Assembly: GCF_049243985.1 (NCBI RefSeq)
Contig: NC_135369.1
Coordinates: forward strand, 25,404,765 to 25,468,764
Origin: Paroedura picta
Taxonomy: Eukaryota; Chordata; Lepidosauria; Squamata; Gekkonidae
Reading direction: 5' to 3'
Length of the DNA: 64,000 nucleotides
The position numbers and the translations under genes were made by a program. Each line of letters begins with the position of its first letter. Positions within the stretch are counted from its first letter, which is position 1. Below, piece after piece: positions 1 through 24,549 of this stretch. The notes under the pieces were generated by a model that saw only the letters and a list, made by a program, of their open reading frames with translations, ran no database searches and was not told the origin of the DNA.

Positions 1-645
1 TAGATGGGGAAGAAATGGAGATAGTGACAGATTTTATTTTCCTGGGCTCCAAGATCACTGCAGATGGGGACTGCAGCAAAGAAATTAAAAGACGCTTGCT
101 CCTAGGGAGGAAAGCTATGGCAAATCTAGACAGCATCCTAAAAAGCAGAGACATCACCCTGCCAACAAAAGTGCGTTTAGTCAAGGCTATGGTATTCCCA
201 GTTGCAATGTATGGCTGCGAGAGTTGGACCATAAGGAAGGCTGAGCGTCAAAGAATTGAGGCTTTTGAACTCTGGTGCAGGAGAAGACTCTTGCGAGTCC
301 CTTGGACTGCAAGGCGAACAAACCGGTCAGTCCTAGAGGAGATCAACCCTGACTGCTCTTTAGAAGGCCAGATCCTGAAGATGAAACTCAAATACTTTGG
401 CCACCTCATGAGAAGGAAGGATTCCCTGGAGAAGAGCCTAATGCTGGGAGCGATCGAGGGCAAAAGAAGAAGGGGACGACAGAGAATGAGGTGGCTGGAT
501 GGAGTCACTGAAGCAGTAGGTGCAAACTTAAATGGACTCCGGGGAATGGTAGAGGACAGGAAGGCCTGGAGGATCATTGTCCATGGGGTCGCGATGGGTC
601 GGACACGACTTCGCACATAACAACAACAACAACAACAACAACAAA
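1..645 (+). mobile_element. BovB (RTE clade) LINE, 3' end
   Basis: The window opens inside the element. An open frame 15-620 gives 201 residues with the BovB reverse-transcriptase tail (YGCESWTIRKAERQRIEAFE, WCRRRLLRVPWTARRTNRS, LKMKLKYFGHLMRRKDSLEK). The element ends in a CAA repeat tail at 620-645. The frame is uninterrupted, so it is fairly young. It is about 95 percent identical at protein level over ~155 residues to the copy at 39-40 kb, by direct comparison. Confidence 0.92.
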
Positions 646-699
646 AAACGATGATTGAAAGATTCAGAATCCAGGGGGTTGCTATGTTAGGCTTTAGGC

Positions 700-746
700 C
701 TAACAATTCCCATGACATCTGGAGGGCCGCAGTTTGACTACCCCTG
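700..746. mobile_element. Very short hAT MITE derivative with 8-bp duplication
   Basis: CTTTAGGC at 692-699 and again at 747-754 flanks a 47-bp relic. Its right end (CTGGAGGGCCGCAGTTTGAC then TACCCCTG) matches the palindromic hAT MITEs at 27.8, 37.2 and 43.1 kb. The left terminal repeat is mostly lost. Confidence 0.5.
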
Positions 747-754
747 CTTTAGGC

Positions 755-1562
755 TTAGGGTGCTTTCCTGGGAGAAAGCCGAATTAATATTTGATTTTAT
801 TATGTCACTCTCAGCCTAACCTACTACAGAGGGTGGTTGTGAAAACAACACGGGAGGAAAATTATGCACATTAATGTGCATGGCCATTGGGGGGGGGAGG
901 TCAGGTATAAATTAAACAAAATAGGAAGCAATGAGATTTGTTCTCAGCGGTCTGCAATCCAAATCCTGTTGCATTTATTTGGTGTCCTATCGTGTTGATT
1001 GTATTGTACTTACATTATGTAATCCAAACTGGGCTCCACGAGAAAGGTAAACTAAAAATATAAATAAAATGTACAGCAACTGCAACTACATTATTCCTGG
1101 TTTCATTTAATATCTGAAATGGGTGAGCAAGGTCTCTTTTAAGCTGTGGTCAGAGCAATTAAACCTATTGATAATTGATACAGCAGTTATTTATGCCATG
1201 ATAAATACTTTCAAGGTAAGACAGGAAAACTTGGGGAGAATACAAAATTTTTTCAACAATAACATTCCCTTTCCCATGTCTATTCAGAACTCAATCTTAT
1301 GCACAGATAGCTAAATACACATTTCATTGCATATTATACACTTATTTACCACACATTTACTAATATATCATATGAGGGGCTTCTTGGTAGTAGCACAAAA
1401 AGTGGAATTCTATCCCCAGAGAGACTTGTCTCTTCCTTCTGTTGCCATCTTTCACCAGCAGATGAAGGGTTTTTTGTTTATTTTATGTTCCTTCCCACTG
1501 TTAATTGTTGCCTTTTATGTTTTTGTATGTATATGTATTTATGCATGTATATGTATACATAG
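755..1562. other. AT-rich flank without recognised feature
   Basis: No gene or identifiable repeat is seen. The only open frame (63 codons from 1,123) has no recognisable motif. Confidence 0.5.
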
Positions 1563-2030
1563 CGCCTCTTGTGGCGCAGAGACCGTTTACGTACTGGGAA
1601 CTTCACTGCCCCAACTCCCGTGCAGGAGCACAAATCGGGGGTGGATGAGGTGCACCAGGCCAAATGCTCCCTTGTGTGGATGCAGGAAGAGGTGGGGCAA
1701 CCTGCCACAACTAAAACTCCAGCCTGCAGCCGAGCATGAAACCTCCAGTGCATAAAAGGTCAGAGCGATGAGGCAGCAGACATGCAGTCTGAAGCTCTGC
1801 CCATGAAGATGGGAGTTCAATCCCAACAGCCAGCTCAAGGTTGACTCAGCCTTCCATTCTTCCGAGATCAGTAAAATTAGTACCCAGCATGCTGGGGGGT
1901 AAACGGTAATGACTGGGGAAGGCACTGGCAAACCACCCCGTATTGAGTCTGCCATGAAAACGCTAGAGGGCGTCACCCCAAGGGTCAGACATGACCTGGT
2001 GCTTGCACAGGGGATACCTTTACCTTTATA
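1563..2030 (+). mobile_element. Sauria-type SINE interrupted by an inverted-repeat element
   Basis: The tRNA-derived head (CGCCTCTTGTGGCGCAGAG) is split by the element at 1582-1760. It continues through the body to the BovB-like 3' tail (GGGATACCTTTACCTTT). Flanks TATGTATACATA on both sides look like its target-site duplication. Confidence 0.8.
1582..1760 (+). mobile_element. 179-bp non-autonomous inverted-repeat element, copy 1
   Basis: It starts ACCGTTTACGTACT and ends AGTGCATAAAAGGT, imperfect terminal inverted repeats. The host SINE sequence CAGAG is duplicated at 1577-1581 and 1761-1765, a 5-bp target-site duplication. There is no coding capacity. Two further copies lie at 24,376 and 52,695. 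Confidence 0.75.
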
Positions 2031-2079
2031 TGTATACATATGCTCGTTCTAGGTTTTTGAAAAGTTATTTTGCATGTTT

Positions 2080-2155
2080 TAATTTGTTAGCCACCTCGGT
2101 GGCTCTTCTCAAGACAGGTTGAGTATAAATTGTATAAAATAAATATAACTTTCCT
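2080..2155 (+). repeat. L3-like LINE 3' end fragment
   Basis: The GTTAGCCACCTCGGTGGC...GGTTGAGTATAAATTGTA tail followed by AATAAATA matches the 3' tails of the L3-like LINE copies in the window. Confidence 0.5.
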
Positions 2156-2461
2156 GGGAGTAAGCCACATTGAATAAACAGACCTTCCCACTAGAACTGC
2201 TTAGAAAAGCTCCCTGGGTGGTCAATTAGACATTCCTGGGTAGTAATTTGAGAGGACATTGGTAGTGCCTTTAACAAAAATTAGCTGCACTAGCATTTGT
2301 CAAGATTCAGCCTTCTTGAGTCTTTAAAAAATTAGATGGCTAAGTGGGGAGTGGATAAAACTGTAGTGCACATGCCTAGCACATAGCTAAATGGAACCTA
2401 CATATTCAGGAACTATCTGCACACTTTGTATCAAGCCCTGGTGCAAATGGTGCTTGAAACA

Positions 2462-2512
2462 GGTAAGAACATAAGCAGAGACTACCTGATTAAACCAATG
2501 GCCCATCTAGAT
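2462..2512 (-). repeat. CR1 3' fragment
   Basis: TAAGAACATAAG...CCAATGGCCCATCTAG is the reverse complement of the common CR1 3' tail. The rest of 2,156-2,786 shows nothing recognisable. Confidence 0.5.
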
Positions 2513-2786
2513 TGAATTTGATTGGACTAAACAGGGCTCTTCTTAAGTTCTTTTGCACAGCCACACACAAACATTAATGCGAAATGCAACCACGTTGCTT
2601 CCCTTTTTTGCCCCACCATAAACAGCAAAATATATTTAAGTTGCAACTGTTCTGTAACAAGTACAAACAGGCTTATGTGACTTATGAGACTACTCTAAAC
2701 TTTGTAAAGAAATAAGGAAAGTTGTTATAATGGCAGTTTTTTAGGGCTGTCAGTTTTTTAATAGAGCTTTCTACCTGTCCCATTCA

Positions 2787-2890
2787 TATATTTATTTATT
2801 TATTTATTATATTTATATATGCTGCCCTCCCCAGAGGCTCATATCAACTTTAAGCTGCAGTAAACAGCTGCAGTATATCTCAATACTATT
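2787..2890 (-). repeat. L3-like LINE 3' end (antisense)
   Basis: A TTTATTTATTTATTTAT block followed by TGCTGCCCTCCCCAGAGGC is the reverse of the LINE tail seen elsewhere in the window. Confidence 0.45.
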
Positions 2891-3167
2891 AAAAACTTAA
2901 CCTGTCCATTCCACACGTACTGCACCACCACACATGCATTTATTAAAGGGACAGGTAGAAAGCTCTTTTCCCCTGGCTATTTGCCAACTCTCTTTATCAA
3001 CATAATACAGGACTGTTGAGTGTTGTAAATGAATACAGCATAAAACAAACATAGAGAAAATTATATTGCCAGGGCTGGGAGCAGAGAATAAGATTAAAAA
3101 TTCCACAGGACCAGTTTACCTCAGAAGAGTAGAGAACTGGGCAAGGTGCTACTGGGGCACAGTAGAA

Positions 3168-3262
3168 ATATACCAATAGCACCTTTAAGATCAACAAAGA
3201 TTCATATCATGCCTTGAATAAATCTTTGTTGACCTTAAAGGTGCTGTTGGAATCAGATTTTG
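3168..3262. repeat. Inverted pair of AGCACCTTTAAGA-type repeat ends
   Basis: AATAGCACCTTTAAGATCAAC and GTTGACCTTAAAGGTGCTGTT face each other across about 40 bp and can form a hairpin. The same motif recurs near 28.8, 29.0, 33.5, 34.0, 38.8 and 47.5 kb. Confidence 0.55.
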
Positions 3263-3289
3263 TTGTGCTACCTCAAAACAACATGACTA

Positions 3290-3515
3290 CCCACTTGGAT
3301 CAGACTCTAACCTGGAAAACCAGACTTGATTCCGTATTGATTCACATGATGCTTGCCAGGTTCCCTTGGGCCGGTCACAGTTCTCACATAACTCTGTCAG
3401 CACTACTACCTCATAAGATGCCTGTTGTGGGGAGAGGTAGGGAAGACGATTGTGAGAGACTTTGAAACTCCTTGGGGTGGAAAAGGGGTATAAAAACCAA
3501 ATTTTCATCTTCACA
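3290..3515 (+). mobile_element. tRNA-derived SINE family A, diverged
   Basis: The body GTGCCTGTTGTGGGGAGAG...TTTGAAACTCCTTGGGGTGG...TATAAAAACCAA matches the better copies at 42.1 and 56.7 kb. The tRNA head is poorly kept. Confidence 0.6.
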
Positions 3516-3589
3516 GTTCATGTGAAGCATCCCTGACTTTAGCAGTGTGTGATTTTTTTTTTGGGGGGGGAGGGAGTTTCCTCTCAGGC

Positions 3590-3810
3590 TGCAATCCTTG
3601 ACGGGTAGGGTTGTAAACTTCCAGGACGAGATTTCCTGTTCTTACACTGATTTCCAGGAAAAATAGATCAGTTCACCTGTAGAAAATGGCTGCTTTGAAG
3701 ATGGACTCAATGGCATTATAGTCCATTGAAGTTTCTCCCCAAACTTCACCCTTCTCAAGCTCCACCTCCAAAATCGACAGGTATTTCCCAACCTGGAAGT
3801 GGAAACTAGG
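3590..3810. repeat. Dispersed repeat with GGTTGCCA-type ends, copy 1
   Basis: GTAGGGTTGTAAACTTCCAG to CCCAACCTGGAAGTGG resembles the blocks at 5,295-5,510 and 55,568-55,760. Shared core: AAAATGGCTGCTTTGAAG and GATGGACTCAATGGCATTAT. It is possibly a DNA-transposon derivative. 3,815-4,125 shows nothing. Confidence 0.4.
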
Positions 3811-4129
3811 AGAACAAAGCTTCAAAATGGAAACAAGCCTTGTGGCAGCCTAAAAACAAATTGAGCCTTTAAAAAAATCACAAGAGGACACTTTAATATA
3901 TACAGTTATTGGACACATCGTTCTCTTAAGCAAGAGCATTCTGGTCCATAAAATCAACTAACTTACAAAATCTACTACTGTTTGTGTCACAAAGGATTCT
4001 TAAGTTGCCACAAGATTTAGACCAGCACAATAACAATGGGCAGGAGTATTTCCTGACTGAAGGTGAATTTGGTGGAAACCAGTGCCAACTTATCTGCATT
4101 TAAAAAAATGCATTATTGGTATTGATCAT

Positions 4130-4670
4130 TGGTTATTGGTATTGATCCTTATAAAAAGAGTATCCCGTGGCTGTTGCTTTCGGATACTGATTTCAGCCGC
4201 AAAGACCATTCTACTGTGAAGTTTATTATTGTTCTGCTCAGAGGTAAGCGCCACAAAGAACCCCAGCACCGATTCACCACGCGCATACTGAAGGCATCAC
4301 GGCTTTTGATTGACAGGTTGCCAAACGAGAAGCGGGCAGGGAGCTACGAGGGCCTTATACTCTCCCCGTTTCCACCCGCGATTGGTTTAGCTGCACGCCT
4401 GACTAAGCCTATAAAATGTGGCGCTGAGAAACTGGGCGGAGTTAATCTTTATTTCCACCCAGCTAGCAACGCGCTGCGCTGGGTGGTTTGCTTTATGCCG
4501 GTGGGTGGGCAAAAAAAAAAAATTAATAAGGCAGAAAAGGGGGGCGGGAAGGCGGGAAATGCGGTTGGGTCGAAGGGGCGAGGCTGTCCGCGTAGGCGGT
4601 GCTTGGCTTTTTTCCCCTCCGTTTGTTTCATTTTACCTCAGTTATTTATTTTCTTTTCCCCAGCGTGTTA
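4130..4670 (+). promoter_or_regulatory. GC-richer promoter-like patch, candidate SPDYC promoter and first exon
   Basis: This patch has clearly more CG dinucleotides than its AT-rich surroundings and lies about 2 kb before the first SPDYC acceptor. It shows two possible core promoters. One has a TATA-like TTATAAAAAG at about 4,149 followed by a consensus-like donor (CAGAG|GTAAGC, exon end 4243). The other has an inverted CCAAT box (GATTGG, about 4,380), a TATA-like CTATAAAA (about 4,409) and a GC box GGGCGG (about 4,435). Either could supply the missing 5' exon. This is inference from position and motifs. Confidence 0.4.
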
Positions 4671-4699
4671 ACTGATTATTTTTCTTTCTGTATTATAGC

Positions 4700-5290
4700 G
4701 CCCCCTGGGGAATAGTATCCTATTTTATTTCAATAAGGGGCTTAAATGGAGTGTTCTGTAACAGTGTTATAAATACTAGTAGTAACTCATTAGAGCTGTT
4801 TTATAATTAGAGGAAGCTTTTGAGAAGCTCTTCTTGTGAGGTGTGTGTGGTATCCCGTACTGATTTGCCTGCACACGTGTGTGCTATGGGACTGTGTAAC
4901 GCAAATCTTGCAATATCCGTGAAAACAGCTCTGCTAGAGCTCCTTTCATGAATCTGCCCAAGCCGGGATAATTACTAGGACCCGTTCGTTTCTATTAGAG
5001 AGCTAAGGAATGTGTATAAATACTGCCCTCTAAAATCTGGATTTTAAAATTTTGAAAGGATTTAACTTTGGTTCAGTTGTACTAATAAATTACTAGTGTG
5101 TGAATAAGTAATTGGTTTAAAATTATTAGTTACCAATGAGTTGGCTATGATTGAAGAACAGCATTGAATCTGAATATTGTTCTGTCTAATTGAGTTTTAA
5201 TTTAAAATCCTCCCATTTTTTAACAGATAATTGACTTCAGTTTCTGCACCAATGTATTCCACATTTCTTTGATAACTATACTATAGGATA
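4700..5290. other. AT-rich stretch, probably SPDYC intron 1
   Basis: No gene, repeat or conserved motif recognised. If the candidate promoter is right, this is the start of the first intron. Confidence 0.4.
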
Positions 5291-5294
5291 TTGT

Positions 5295-5515
5295 TATGTG
5301 TATTTCCCAGAGTTGCCATCTCCCAGGTTTTTTTTTTGGGGGGGGGGGAGTTGGAGCCCAGGGAAGGAAGGGTTTGGGGAGGGACCTCAATATGATACAG
5401 TGTCATAGAGTCCGTACTTCCCAGGAGCCATTTTCTCTGGAGGAACTGATGATCTCTGTCATCTGAAAATCAGTTATATCCAGGCTCTTCCAGGAGGCTG
5501 GCAACCCTATGTACT
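5295..5515. repeat. Dispersed repeat with GGTTGCCA-type ends, copy 2
   Basis: AGAGTTGCCATCTCCCAGG at the left and AGGAGGCTGGCAACCCTATG at the right look like diverged inverted ends. A T/G homopolymer run follows the left end. Confidence 0.45.
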
Positions 5516-6514
5516 TTTAAAGACAACTTGTGAAAGGCTAGTATCAGGTTTCTAGGGTTGTTGTTGCTGTTTGTATTGGAATACAACTTTCTCTCCAACT
5601 CCTAAAAATAGACTAGTGCATAGAAGGTAGAATAAGGTTTTAATCTCAATGGTTATCTAATGTGCTTAAAAGAAATCAAGACTATTGAAGATAATTAAAT
5701 TTTGTCCTCACATCTTTCTGTGGCTTACTTCTAATCACTTGATATTTAATTTTATTCCAATGTATTTATAAAATTAGGACCAAGGAACTAGAAATTAATA
5801 CAGAGGCGTGTGTGCCAGGAGTGCATTTTCCTTGGCAGTGCTATCATAAGTGGGTCTACTCTGATTTGTTCAATGGAGTTTACTCTTTGGAAACAATTTA
5901 GAATTTCCCTGTAAATTACCACAATATAGAGCACAACTTTGGTCAAAGCATTAGGCCTCTAGGTTGACTTGCTGCGGTGCTGCCAACTGTCTAGTTGCTA
6001 ACAAAACGGTGGCATGGAAATGCTTTATTTCTTTGATAGTGGTGATCATCAACTCTGGTATGGGCTTCAAACTAAGTGTAACTGGTTTTTAGGAATTCTT
6101 GTATCCAGCTTCATGGCTTCCTTATACCAAGTCAGACCATTAGTCTTGCCTAATCTGTTGTCTATTGCAACTGAGAGCAGCTCTCAAGCAGAAAATAATT
6201 GCTTCAAGAAAGTGCAGGGTTTCTCGGGGAGTTTCTGAATGTGAAATTGGTGCTCTGAGATCAAATCACAATCCATCTAGCTTTGAAGCTTATTTTCCTC
6301 AATTTATAGTGTTTCTCCAAATCACAAATATTTATTGCAATAGGATCTATGTGCTTCAGAGCTAACTCTGTTCAAGTTTTCCACATGGTTTAATGTTTAT
6401 GTAGTATGAGAAGATTTGCAGTCCTGTATGACAATTTTGCTACATTTTCAGAAGAGATTATTTCCTAACATTTTACGACTGATATTAATCTTAGCTTTTA
6501 AACTACTTTTGCAG
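5516..6514. other. Sequence before the first coding exon of SPDYC, no recognised feature
   Basis: AT-rich, with short open frames lacking recognisable motifs. It ends in a polypyrimidine tract and the acceptor at 6514. Confidence 0.5.
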
Positions 6515-6554
6515 AAGACCTCTTTAAGCCGCTGTTATTGTCACTCAAAAGACT

Positions 6555-19539
<12,985 letters not shown>

Positions 19540-19750
19540 TTTGGATCTCTACGGATCGACATGCCGGGAATTCAATTGATGTTCTCGTTCTGTCTACTCC
19601 AGTGATTAATTTTTTCCAAGCACTTTATGCATCTTTGAAAAGGAAGATAAATGGCAATGCCTGTATTTATATTTAAGAAAGCTGTTCACTGTGACTTATA
19701 CGATGCCAAATGTAATTGCTGGACATAATAAAGAAGTCCAGAAGAACAGA
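19540..19750 (+). other. SPDYC: SPDYC 3'UTR with poly(A) signal
   Basis: About 200 bp of sequence without a recognised repeat follows the stop. An AATAAA sits at 19727-19732, so cleavage is expected near 19,745-19,755. Confidence 0.6.
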
Positions 19751-19899
19751 TTATGGGTTTATTATTGGAACATTTCATAATATTTATACTGGTTCATCAA
19801 CTGTTGTCCACTAGAGTGAAATTTTCTGACTGAAGATTACCTCCTCCACAGGTAACGTCATGATGGGAGAATTGAACATGGTACTCTTGGTTTGTTCAT

Positions 19900-20010
19900 A
19901 GAATCATAGAGTTGGAAGGGGCCATGCAGGCCATCTAGTCCAACCCACTGCTCAACGCAGAATCAGCCCAAAGCATCCTAAAGCATCCAAGAAAAGTGTG
20001 TATCCAACTT
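19900..20010 (-). mobile_element. CR1 LINE 3' end, antisense
   Basis: ATAGAATCATAGAGTTGGAA and GGCCATCTAGTCCAACCC, the reversed CR1 tail, about 150 bp past the SPDYC poly(A) signal. Confidence 0.85.
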
Positions 20011-20469
20011 TTGCTTGAAGACTGTTTGAAGACCTTGTTAAGAGAGGTTTCCATAGCAAGACACAAAAAAAATTGCATTTCAACTGGCATAAACACATTA
20101 TTTCTTTTCAACTTTAATCAGTTCTTTATTAATGTTACAAATCAGGGCATCTTATTCTGCTTCTGGTTGGAAGAGACAATCTTGTGTCCCTGTAAGGGAG
20201 AGACCACTAGAGACTTATGGCATCTTCAGTAGGTTTATAACAGGACAAGCAGAGCAAGCACACTGCTGAACTGTACAGGAAACCTGATTATCCTGTATTA
20301 GAACCCTAAGCAATGCTTGCATGTAGTTTAGCTAAATCCTAGAACATGTTCTCAACCCAAATTCAAAACTCTAGCACTTTCTTAGGCTCTCCCATTAAGA
20401 GAAAACTCTAATATCCCAAATGCTAGAGAAATGGCGAACAATAAAGGACCATTAAGTGTCTTTTGTTCA

Positions 20470-21010
20470 TATCAGATTATGTAAAACCATAGGGGCCTAC
20501 TTTCAAGGAGAACCAGTTTAAGTAATCTACCAGTTCTAATTTTCCTGTTCCATAGCATGGAGCAGAGTTGTTCTCTGTCCTGAGGCCCTTTGGAACTGAG
20601 GAGGTTCCTGTAGGGGTCAGAATTGAAAAGGTCCTGGCCTTGTTTGAGGCTGGACATACAACTCTAGGGCCAGGGATCACCAGCTGGTTCATAGTGGCAG
20701 AGCAGAGTACTCTTCAGGGGGTTATAGTCAGCTAGCCAGTCCTTCAGGTATGAAGGCCCCAGACCGTGAAAGGCCTTAAAGGATGTTAACCTGATCCAGA
20801 ATTCAACTGAGAGCCAGTGCAGTTGCCTAAGAATAGGCCCAATATGGACTCTCCAGGGTGTTCTTGTGAGGTCCTGAGCTGCTGCATTCTGGACCAGTTG
20901 CAATTTCTGGGCCAGAGACAAGGGCAGGCCCATGTAGCGCACACTATAAAAGTCTAAGTTGGAGGTGACCATCACATGGATCACTGTGTCTAGGTGCTGT
21001 GGGGCCAGGT
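20470..21010 (-). mobile_element. L3-like LINE 3' part, antisense
   Basis: Minus-strand KLQLVQNAAAQDLTRTPWRV, GPILRQLHWLSVEFWIRLTS and FKAFHGLGPSYLKDWL match the copy at 12.5-13.3 kb. Confidence 0.75.
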
Positions 21011-21705
21011 AGGGTTGGCCTGGCAGAGATGCAAAGCAGATTTTCTGCTGCTAAGCTTTCATGAACCCAGTTTTGTGTCTGTGCTGAGCAGGTTACTGCT
21101 AGGTGTACTGTACTGATCTATAGACCAGAGTAGTTATTCCCATTAGAAAGGGTATGAAACAATGTATCTGAGCCCAAAAATGACAGGCCCATTCCACAAA
21201 CGTTGGATAATGCACTTTCAATGCCTTTTAGAAGTAGAAAAGCAAGTGATCAAGCAAGGGAAGGAGAGTGGTGACTCTGCCTCACAGTTTGAGAACCCAT
21301 TCATAATGGACACAGTCTCTTTCTTTTTGTAGGAATCAGAAATGCGCCGAATAGCTTTGAGCCCTCTCTTGCTGTACTGGTGATGAGTTCTTAGAGGCCT
21401 ACCACCTGCATATGCCCTGCCCCATCTATAAAGAGGCAAATTATTTGGAAACAGTTGTAACCACCTGAGCAAGATTACATTTGAAATCCCACCCAGCTAC
21501 AGTCCTGTTCAGTAAACTGTTGCTTTGTTATCAGCGTTAGTTTAAACGAACTTCCTCTCTCTTTTGCTACTGCGGTTGTAGCAGCAGAGGCAAAAATTCC
21601 CCTTTCATTAGTATCCTGTGCTTAATATAACCCACTCAACACTCTTTCCTTTTCAAAGACCCTTTTTCATGCCTCTGGATTTGCATGACTTGAAGAACTC
21701 AGCAG
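21011..21705. other. Intergenic stretch without recognised feature
   Basis: No conserved frame or clear repeat. Confidence 0.35.
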
Positions 21706-21935
21706 GAGAGCCAGCTTGGTGTAGTGGTTAAGAACAGCAGACTGTAATATGGAGAACTGGGTTTGATTCCTCACTCCTCCATGTACTGCTAGCTGGGTGA
21801 CCATTGGCTAGTCACAGTCCTGTTAGAGCTGTTCTCACAAAGCAGTTCTGTCCATGTTCTTTCAGCCCCACCTACCGCACAGGGTGTCTACTATGGGGGA
21901 GGACGGTGATTGTAAACTGCTTCATATTTGTATTA
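21706..21935 (+). mobile_element. tRNA-derived SINE family A
   Basis: Head GAGCCAGCTTGGTGTAGTGG (A box) and GGGTTTGATTCC (B box), followed by the family body. No poly tail remains. Confidence 0.85.
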
Positions 21936-22253
21936 TGTGGGTTTTATGGTTCAAGTGTATTTATGATCTATCATAAAGCCAGGCATGGGGTGGGGGTGAG
22001 GAGGAATGTCTAATAATACTGAGAGTTTTTCAGTTGGTTTCCCTCCATAAATTGGTGGCAAAAGGAATGTTTCTGACTGAAACACATAAATGTCTTGGGC
22101 TGGGCTTATTTTGTGGGTGTTTTTACTATTCTTCCAGTACATATTGTAGAAAGAACACAAAAAGCATCTTCCTCTATGCTGAAGAAATGAACTGAAATCT
22201 TAAGGGCAAAAATGGTTTGTGTCATGTAAAATAATTACAAGATATCCTACTAG

Positions 22254-22655
22254 TAGCTTGGTGTAGTGATTAGGAGAGTGGACTTCAAACCTGGTGAGCT
22301 GGGTTTGATTCCCCGCTCCTCCCCCACCTGCAGCTGGTTGGGGGACCTTGGGCTTGCTGCAACACTGATAAAGCTGTTCTGTCCGAGCAGGAATATCAGG
22401 GCTCTCTCAGCCTCACCTACCTCATAGGGTGTCTGTTGTGGGGAGAGGAAAGGGAAGGCTCTTTGAGACTCCTTTGGGTAGAGAAAAGCAGCATAGAAGA
22501 ACCAACTCTTCTTCAGTAATATCGGGGCTCTCTCAGCCTCACCCACCTCACAGGGTGTCTGTTGTAGGGAGAGGAAAGGGAAGACAATTGTAAGCCACTT
22601 TGAGACTCCTTTAGATAGAGAAAAGCAGCATATAAGAACCAATTCCTCCTCCTCC
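22254..22655 (+). mobile_element. tRNA-derived SINE family A with duplicated 3' module
   Basis: A complete copy runs to about 22,510. A second partial body (ATATCGGGGCTCTCTCAGCC to AGAACCAATTCCTCCTCC) follows in the same orientation, so only the 3' module is repeated. Confidence 0.8.
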
Positions 22656-23039
22656 TTGCATGCTCTCCTTTTATACATTTCTACCCTATTAATCCTGAGG
22701 CTGAATTTTCTTCATAGCACGATTTAATTTACAATATGTATGGCCCATTTTTCTCTGGAAATGGGACTCAAAGTGGCTGATATGCTTAATGGGCCTACAT
22801 AATCGTCCTTAGGGCTAGCCTAACCAAAGATAAAACACCAGGAAAGTGCTCAGGGTGCTAAAACTCCCCTCAGAACCTGTGCTTTTGGAGGAAGAACATG
22901 GAGATGGCTGCTTGGCATCTCATGGGCTGTGTGACATCGCTTGCATCCTTGGGCTTGCGAGCAAGCGACTTCTGATCTTTCATGGAGCAGATGTTCATCA
23001 GTGGATATTAGTCTTAATGACTAAAGAAAACCTCCATAT

Positions 23040-23475
23040 CCAGAGGCTCTAGTTCCAGATCACTTGAACCATAGTTTGTAGTTCTGGAGGCCTCACTTCA
23101 AATGGACAAATTTGAGAGGGCGCAGAGGAGAGCAACAAGGATGATCTGGGGCCTGGGGACCAAGCCATATGAGGAAAGGATTGTCCTGAAAGGAAGAAGG
23201 CAGGAAAAGGTTCCTGAAGGCAGCAGAGAATAGGGCACAGAGTAATGGGTTTAAAATACATGGAACAGTATTGGCTAGATATAGGAAAATGTTTTCAAAC
23301 AATCATAGTTCAGCAGTGGAATAGATTGCCTAAGGAGGTGGTGAGCTCCCCCTGACTATCTTCTAGCAGTGGCTGGACAGATGCTTATCCTGGATGCTTT
23401 AGGCTGATCCTGCATTGAGCAGGGGGTTGGACTAGATTGCCTGTATGGCTCCTTCCTACTCTATGATTCTATAGA
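23040..23475 (+). mobile_element. CR1 LINE 3' region
   Basis: TTCTGGAGGCCTCACTTCAA, GAGAGGGCGCAGAGGAGAGC and finally GGGGTTGGACTAGATTGCCT with ACTCTATGATTCTATAGA, in CR1 order. Confidence 0.8.
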
Positions 23476-23939
23476 GTTGGGAGAGGCTGTACAGGCCATC
23501 TACCTACCTGGTGAGGCAGATTCTTTCAGGAATGCACTGCTTCTTTCCTTCCATTGTGAGAAGTATCCATTGATTCCTCCTCTTTATTTTCTGCCATTTA
23601 ACCAGTTTCTAATCCATAAAATAACTTATTCTCTCATCCCATGACCTGCTAAATGTACTCAGGAGTCTATAAGCCTGCACTCTGATTCCCTCACTACTGC
23701 ATGTCTTCCCAAGGGAGATGAAGAGTGTGGAGAAAGCAGTTGGCATTACTTCCGGAAACATGCATGGAGGTGAGACTGCAAAAATACGGAATAAAGTGTT
23801 GGATCTACCCACACCCCAAAAATGCTATTCAGAGACGCTGGAGAAAGATTTGAGACGCAGTTGTATCTTTTAATGGCCTGATCACTTCGACACAGTGACG
23901 CAGACGTCTGGGAAGCCCCCACCCACTTTAGTATTTCAG

Positions 23940-24310
23940 AATGCCAAAAGCACTCACGGGGCTTTTCCAATCCTGGTCCTGACCTGGTGGAATGAGCTCT
24001 CGATCAAGCTGAGGGCCCTGTGGGAGCTTTCAGCATCCCACAGGGCCTGTAAGACCCTTCCCAGGTGTATGGTTGAGGCCAGCCCAGGAAGATCCGATAC
24101 TTCCTGGACGAGAGAAATGAGGTTTGTGACTTGGAAGCCCCCACTAGCCCAGCCATCGCTGTGGAAAAGGATCAGTGCTCAGGGTCCCCCCCCCCCCCGG
24201 TGACCAGTTTTAAGTTAGCACCATCGGGAATTGATTTGTTGCGGCCATAGGGGTTTTTAATGGGTGTTTTAATGGGTCAATATTGTATTTTTATTGGGGT
24301 TATTAGACTG
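23940..24310 (+). mobile_element. L3-like LINE 3' fragment
   Basis: TTTTCCAATCCTGGTCCTG and ACCTGGTGGAATGAGCTCTC correspond to the PTWWNELP end of the LINE ORF. An AT-rich 3'UTR with TTTTAATGGGTGTTTTAAT follows. Confidence 0.6.
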
Positions 24311-24375
24311 ACTCGCCAGGAGCCAGCTTGCTGGGAGCCACAGGATATAAATCACAACATGCATGCATGCATATG

Positions 24376-24549
24376 ACCGTTTATGCACTGGAGGTTTCAT
24401 GCTGGGCTGCAGGCTGGAGTTTTAGTTGTGGCAGGTTGCCCCACATCTTCCTACACCCACATGGGGGAGCATTTGGCCTGGTGCGCCTCATCCACCCCCA
24501 TTCTGTGCTCAGCGGGGTGGGGCAGTGAAGGTCCCAGTGCATACCCGGT
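24376..24549 (-). mobile_element. Inverted-repeat element, copy 2, at the CpG island edge
   Basis: Begins ACCGTTTATGCACTGG and ends CCAGTGCATACCCGGT, 174 bp, in the opposite orientation to copies 1 and 3. No matching 5-bp duplication is seen (ATATG versus CTCTT), so one flank may have changed. It abuts the CpG island. Confidence 0.75.

Noticed and set aside
1327-1755. 142-codon plus frame
   Set aside because: Its C-terminal half is the inverted-repeat element and SINE; no gene motif.
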